A stretch of 64,000 bases of DNA from CBDCIS01 sp965217565 (GTDB lineage Bacteria > Chloroflexota > Dehalococcoidia > Lucifugimonadales > CATOSD01): assembly GCA_965217565.1 (NCBI GenBank), contig CBDCIS010000005.1, forward strand, positions 39,184-103,183. The letters are read 5' to 3'. The stretch's first letter is position 1, and each line of letters opens with the position of its first letter. Of the stretch, positions 60,520-64,000 are shown in pieces. Under the pieces are notes generated by a model. It did not search any database. It worked only from the letters and a program-made list of their open reading frames with translations, and was not told the origin of the DNA. The translations under genes and the position numbers were made by a program.

Positions 60520-60932
60520 CCTATCCCCCTTAAGGACGGCCTGGCGCCATTCTATCAAAAAAGCGCCAATCATATCCCCAAAACCCTGGTCCCCGGCAGG
60601 GTCTTTCGATTGTTCGCGTGCAGACGTTGTCAGACTCGGGATGTACTCGCTGACGGCAAAACGCCTGTGGGTGGTCGCATTTTCATGCATTCAGATGCAT
60701 CCCTACTTGGGGTGTCTGGGATTTTGCAGGATGCTTACCAGTGTTCTGCCTGGAAATGCGGTAGGTTCGCCGCTGTTTGCCATGAAATGCCACCCTGTTT
60801 TCTGTGGGGTTTGCACTGTCGCCAGAATCAGGAATTGACGATTCAGAGATAATGGGGATGAGTTTGTCTTCTATACAGGATGTCTATGTGTTCGAGCTGC
60901 TACACGGCGGCAGCGTGTGCGTGAATACGGGC

Positions 60933-61210
60933 ATGGTAGCACGAGTGTTCGTGTATGTCAAGGAGATGTTGTCAGAATCAGGGTTTTGCGATTGTGGGAT
61001 TGGCGGATGGCCTTTCGACATGTTCAGGTCGAAGCGGGCTTGCCCCGATCGCAATAATCGAAGGACCCTGAGCGGTGAGGGTTCTATTCGAGAGTTTGGC
61101 GTTGGCATTGACGTTCGACCTTTTTTGGTGGGTGGGCAGCATGGCGCCGCGCCAGATTGCCGTTAGACTGGCAAGGAGATGGTAGCACGGTCGTTCGTGG
61201 GGTGTCAAGA
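60933..61210 (+). repeat. Pair of imperfect direct repeats with internal palindromes
   Basis: ATGGTAGCACGAGTGTTCGT continuing GTATGTCAAGG (60933-60963) and ATGGTAGCACGGTCGTTCGT continuing GGGGTGTCAAGAG (61179-61210) are diverged copies of one unit. Within the first, CACGA-GTGT-TCGTG is a perfect inverted repeat; the second keeps CACG...CGTG. A third, shorter relative is at 32459-32485. Confidence 0.55.
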
Positions 61211-61320
61211 GGCGGTTGGCGGCGGAATCCGTTTCAATTTGGTGAGTGGGCAGCCAGGCCATGGGACGACCAGCCAGGGCAACCGCAGGGGATTGCCTCT
61301 ACGAGGAAGGATGGGGGTTT

Positions 61321-61354
61321 CCAGTATGCCTACCAAACTGATACAGGTTCAAAA
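61321..61354 (-). repeat. Dispersed intergenic repeat, copy 2 (inverted)
   Basis: The reverse complement, TTTTGAACCTGTATCAGTTTG plus a tail ending CTGG, matches 6305-6340. The two copies are about 55 kb apart in opposite orientation, each upstream of a plus-strand gene. Confidence 0.5.
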
Positions 61355-61477
61355 TCCTGGTCCTTGTGGCGCCCCCCGCGCCTATCCTTGACAGCGCATA
61401 CCACCAACGGCACAATCATCACATGAGCCGGCAGCCCGGTCGCGGCAATCCTTGGCGAACGCTGAAGGAAGAACGCT

Positions 61478-62830
61478 ATGAGCGCAACAGGAACCCTGGC
61501 CCGCTTTATCGTCGAGACCTCTCCCGAACAGGTGCCAGACGCCGTTCTGCACGAGGGGAAGCGGTGTCTCATCAACTTCCTGGCCGTGTCCCTGTACGCG
61601 GCCAAAGACCCCTCGCTGGACATTCTGCTGGACGTCTTCAGGGAAGAGGGCGGTAAGCGCAACGCCAGCGTGGTCGGAGCGGGAACCCGCACCACGCTGC
61701 AAAACGCCGCCCTAGCCAACGGCTATCTGGGCCATCTCGAGGACTACGACGACACCCATTTCCCAACCATCATCCACCCATCTTCACCCACGCTGCCCGC
61801 CGCCCTCGCCCTTGCCGAACACTCCGGCGTCACGGGCCGCGACGCGCTTGTCGCCGCCGTGCTGGGCATGGAGGTCTGCTGCCGCATCGGAATGGCGGTT
61901 CATCCCTGGCATTACGACGAGGGCTGGCACATCACCGGCACCTGCGGGGTGTTCGGCGCAGTGGCCGCCGCGGGGCGGCTGATGGCCCTCGACACTTCCC
62001 AGATGGTACACGCGCTGGGCGTCGCGGGCACGCAGGCATCGGGCGTCCGGGAGGTCTTCGGCTCCATGACCAAGCCCTTCCATCCGGGCCGCGCGGCTCA
62101 GAGCGGTGTGTTGGCCGCCCTCCTGGCGCAGCGCGGCTTCACGTCCACGACCGCGATCCTGGAAGGCAGACGCGGCTTCGCCGCCGTTTACTCCGGCCAG
62201 TCCGACCTGTCGAGAGCCACAGACGAGCTCGGCGAGCGGTGGGAGCTTCACAGGAACGGTCTCAAACCCTATGCCTGCGGCGTGGTGAACCATCCCCTAA
62301 TCGACGCTATGGTTCGCTTCCGCGACAAAGAGGGCATTACCCCCGAGGCGGTGGAAAGCGTCTCAGCCCAGGTTCATCCTCTTGTGCTGGAGCTTGTCAA
62401 CCGTCCGCATCCCGCCGCGGGACTGGAAGGGAAGTTCTCCTTTCAGCACAGCATGGCAGTGGGACTGGTAGATGGCGCGGCCTTTCCAGCCCAGTACACG
62501 GACGACCGGGTAACCGATGAGGCAGTCGCCGCCCTGCGTGACAGGATAAGCGCGACAGTCGATCCTTCCCAGGAGGAAGGCTCTGCCATCGTAAGCATAG
62601 TCCTCAAGGACGGGCGTTCACTCACCGAAAAGGTGGAACACGCCACCGGCACGCCCGAAAACCCCATGACCGACGAGCAACTGGATTCCAAGTTCCGCTC
62701 CCTGGCGGGCGAAGTGATGTCGATGCCGCGAGTCGAACGCGCGCTGGTCAAGCTGTGGGAGCTAGACAAGGCCGACGACGTACAGGAGCTCTTCCCACTG
62801 CTGCGCATCACGCGAAGGACTTCCCGATAG
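61478..62830 (+). CDS. MmgE/PrpD family protein (2-methylcitrate dehydratase-like)
   Basis: The 450-residue protein shows the family plan: an all-helical N-terminal domain with NAALANGYLGHLEDYDDTHF and HPSSPTLPAALALAEHSG, FHPGRAAQSGVLAALLAQRG, and KPYACGVVNHPLIDAMV, followed by the smaller C-terminal domain with GKFSFQHSMAVGLVDGAAF. Known members dehydrate 2-methylcitrate or decarboxylate cis-aconitate; many in Chloroflexota and Actinobacteria are of unknown specificity and sit beside CoA-transferases, as here. ATG 61478 follows AAGGAAG. The CoA-transferase gene begins 2 bp after its stop, so they form an operon. Confidence 0.9.
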   Translation: MSATGTLARFIVETSPEQVPDAVLHEGKRCLINFLAVSLYAAKDPSLDILLDVFREEGGKRNASVVGAGTRTTLQNAALANGYLGHLEDYDDTHFPTIIHPSSPTLPAALALAEHSGVTGRDALVAAVLGMEVCCRIGMAVHPWHYDEGWHITGTCGVFGAVAAAGRLMALDTSQMVHALGVAGTQASGVREVFGSMTKPFHPGRAAQSGVLAALLAQRGFTSTTAILEGRRGFAAVYSGQSDLSRATDELGERWELHRNGLKPYACGVVNHPLIDAMVRFRDKEGITPEAVESVSAQVHPLVLELVNRPHPAAGLEGKFSFQHSMAVGLVDGAAFPAQYTDDRVTDEAVAALRDRISATVDPSQEEGSAIVSIVLKDGRSLTEKVEHATGTPENPMTDEQLDSKFRSLAGEVMSMPRVERALVKLWELDKADDVQELFPLLRITRRTSR

Positions 62831-62832
62831 GA

Positions 62833-64000
62833 ATGAGAAAAGGGCTGCTGTACGGGGTCAACGTACTGGAACTGGGCGAGGGAGTGTCCGCGGCCTACTG
62901 TGGAAAGCTCCTTGGCCAGTTGGGCGCACGCACGATAAAGGTCGAGCCGCCGGAGGGCGACCTGGCGCGGGGCATCGGCCCATTTCCCGGTGATGAGCCG
63001 CACCCTGAGCGAAGCGCGCTGTTCCTGGCCCTCAACACCAACAAGTACGGCGTCACCCTGGACGCGACCACACGGGAGGGCGTGAGCCGCATCCTCGCGC
63101 TCGCCGCGACAGCCGACATCGTCATCGAGAATCTTCCTCCAGGCCGTATGGACGAGTTGGGACTTGGCTACGACATTCTTTCTGGCGCAAACCAGGGGCT
63201 GATACTCACCTCGATAACGCCGTTTGGACGCTGGGGGCCTTACAAGGATTACAAGGCCACCGATCTGACGCTCTTCCACATGAGCGGCCACGCGCACGCG
63301 CTGTTGGGCCCCGTCGATGAGCCGGAGCGCGAGCCGCCGGTCCGCGCGGGCGGCTGCCAGTCGGAACTCGTCGCAGGACTGGCGGCCACCACAGCGACGC
63401 TGACCGCGCTCTTCCAGAAGCGGTTGACAGGCCATGGCCGGCACATCGAAGTCTCGGCATACGAGGTCATGGTCACTCAGCTGAACCCGAGCCTCGCCGG
63501 CGCAGCGTATGGACAGCCGCCCCCTTCCAGAGATAAGAGCAAGTCCGCCGGCGCCGTGGTGGGCGCGATCGGCGGTGTGCTGCCATGCACGGACGGCTAC
63601 GTGTCCATCTCGCCCAGGGAGGACGCGCAATGGGCGCGCTGGCTGGAAGTAATGGGAAAACCCCGATTGGGGCGATGACGAGCGATTCGCGACGAGAGAG
63701 GGCAGGGAAGCCAACTTGCCCGCGCTCTGGGAGCTTCTCAGCCACTGGAGCCGTCAATTCTCGAAGTACGAAATTGCCCGATGGGGACAGGAACGGGCGA
63801 ATACCCTGTTTCCCTGTGAACACAGTGTCGGACCTTTTCAGCGATCCTCACCTGGCGCACAGAGACTTCTTCGTCGAAATGCCCCATGCCGTTGCCGGAA
63901 CCCTGAAGTATCCCGGTGTCGCCTTCAGGCTCTCGAACTCTCCTCTTCCGCTGGACGACCGCCCCGGCGCCGCTGCTCGGCGAGCACAACGACCAAATCT
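62833..64000 (+). pseudogene. CaiB/BaiF CoA-transferase, frameshifted and truncated by window edge
   Basis: The first frame (62833-63678, 281 residues) is a clean class III CoA-transferase N-terminus: GVNVLELGEGVSAAYCGKLL, LNTNKYGVTLDAT, ITPFGRWGPYKDY. The acyl-carrying Asp position holds Glu (AGGCQSELVAGL). The frame then ends with GKPRLGR, but the expected continuation, DWGDDERFATREGREANLPA, follows in the next frame. Another shift near 63800 restores VSDLFSDPHLAHRDFFVEMP, and a third near 63960 gives APLLGEHNDQI. Three one-base lesions within 350 bp at the edge may be real decay or sequence errors at a contig end. It is co-oriented with MmgE/PrpD. Confidence 0.82.

Larger units (their letters stand above)
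60520..61477. other. Repeat-rich non-coding region
   Basis: No gene can be supported in this 958-bp stretch. Short open frames here (for example 60503-60838) have Cys-rich, non-family products. It holds diverged direct repeats (60933 and 61179), two copies of TTTGGTG-R-GTGGGCAGC (about 61124 and 61235), two CAGAATCAGG boxes (about 60827 and 60975), and the inverted partner of the 6305 repeat. It also contains the leader of the MmgE/PrpD gene. Confidence 0.6.

Noticed and set aside
60503..60838. Cys-rich plus-strand frame in the repeat region
   Set aside because: It overlaps the start of the SDR gene on the other strand and consists of repeat-like DNA; no ribosome-binding site or family.
1..64000. 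CRISPR arrays, prophage or conjugation modules
   Set aside because: No regularly spaced repeats, cas genes, integrase, capsid or relaxase genes were seen; mobile DNA is limited to broken insertion sequences.

Overview
The window looks like a chromosomal contig from an uncultivated member of the Chloroflexota, most like the Dehalococcoidia/SAR202 lineages. This is an inference from gene content: a complex I operon without nuoEFG, F420-linked enzymes, several class III CoA-transferases, an MmgE/PrpD protein, electron transfer flavoprotein and GC-rich coding DNA. No rRNA, CRISPR array or convincing tRNA was seen.

Layout. 1-6.2 kb (minus strand): two tandem, very large FtsX/MacB-type ABC permeases, the first running off the left edge. 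6.4-9 kb: a DUF1800 protein and an NHL beta-propeller, probably one operon closed by a strong terminator. 9-11.4 kb: a glycine-rich membrane-type orphan gene and an AlkB-like dioxygenase, lying between an F420-dependent (LLM) oxidoreductase and a stray copy of that enzyme family's C-terminus; two nearly identical terminators flank the orphan. 11.7-15.8 kb: two adjacent CaiB/BaiF CoA-transferases, a pRiA4b-ORF3-like protein and a PIG-L deacetylase.

15.9-28.6 kb (minus strand): an 11-subunit respiratory complex I operon, nuoABCDHIJKLMN, led by a good sigma70-type promoter. Four insertions interrupt it: a toxin-antitoxin pair between nuoC and nuoD (fused antitoxin intact, TumE-like toxin broken by one in-frame TGA), a PaREP1/HEPN-like protein plus a coiled-coil/TM miniprotein translationally coupled to nuoI, and a VOC protein between nuoL and nuoM. 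Without nuoE, F and G in the cluster, the electron donor may be reduced ferredoxin or F420H2 rather than NADH.

28.7-42 kb: a decayed accessory zone. Fragments or pseudogenes of IS5-, IS256- and IS1182-type transposases, methylmalonyl-CoA mutase, mnmA, rnhB, a methyltransferase and a pfkB kinase are mixed with intact genes: an Ada-type zinc domain, an alpha/beta hydrolase, an ammonium transporter, a DinB protein, a P-II regulator, a stand-alone adenylation-carrier-reductase (NRPS/CAR-like) protein and an APH-family kinase.

42.4-64 kb: mostly ordinary housekeeping and catabolic genes. These are lysA, a rhomboid-TPR protease, a formyltransferase-like protein, an S51 peptidase, the tig-clpP-clpX operon, divergent etfB-etfA, an EF-G2-like GTPase, an NADPH:F420 oxidoreductase, a secreted HExxH peptidase, an MBL hydrolase, an AcuC/HDAC-like deacetylase, a TIGR01777-type SDR, an MmgE/PrpD protein and a third CoA-transferase that is frameshifted several times at the right edge.

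As a system, complex I, ETF, the F420 enzymes and the CoA-transferase/PrpD catabolic enzymes suggest a heterotroph oxidising organic or fatty acids through CoA thioesters, with flavin and deazaflavin electron carriers.
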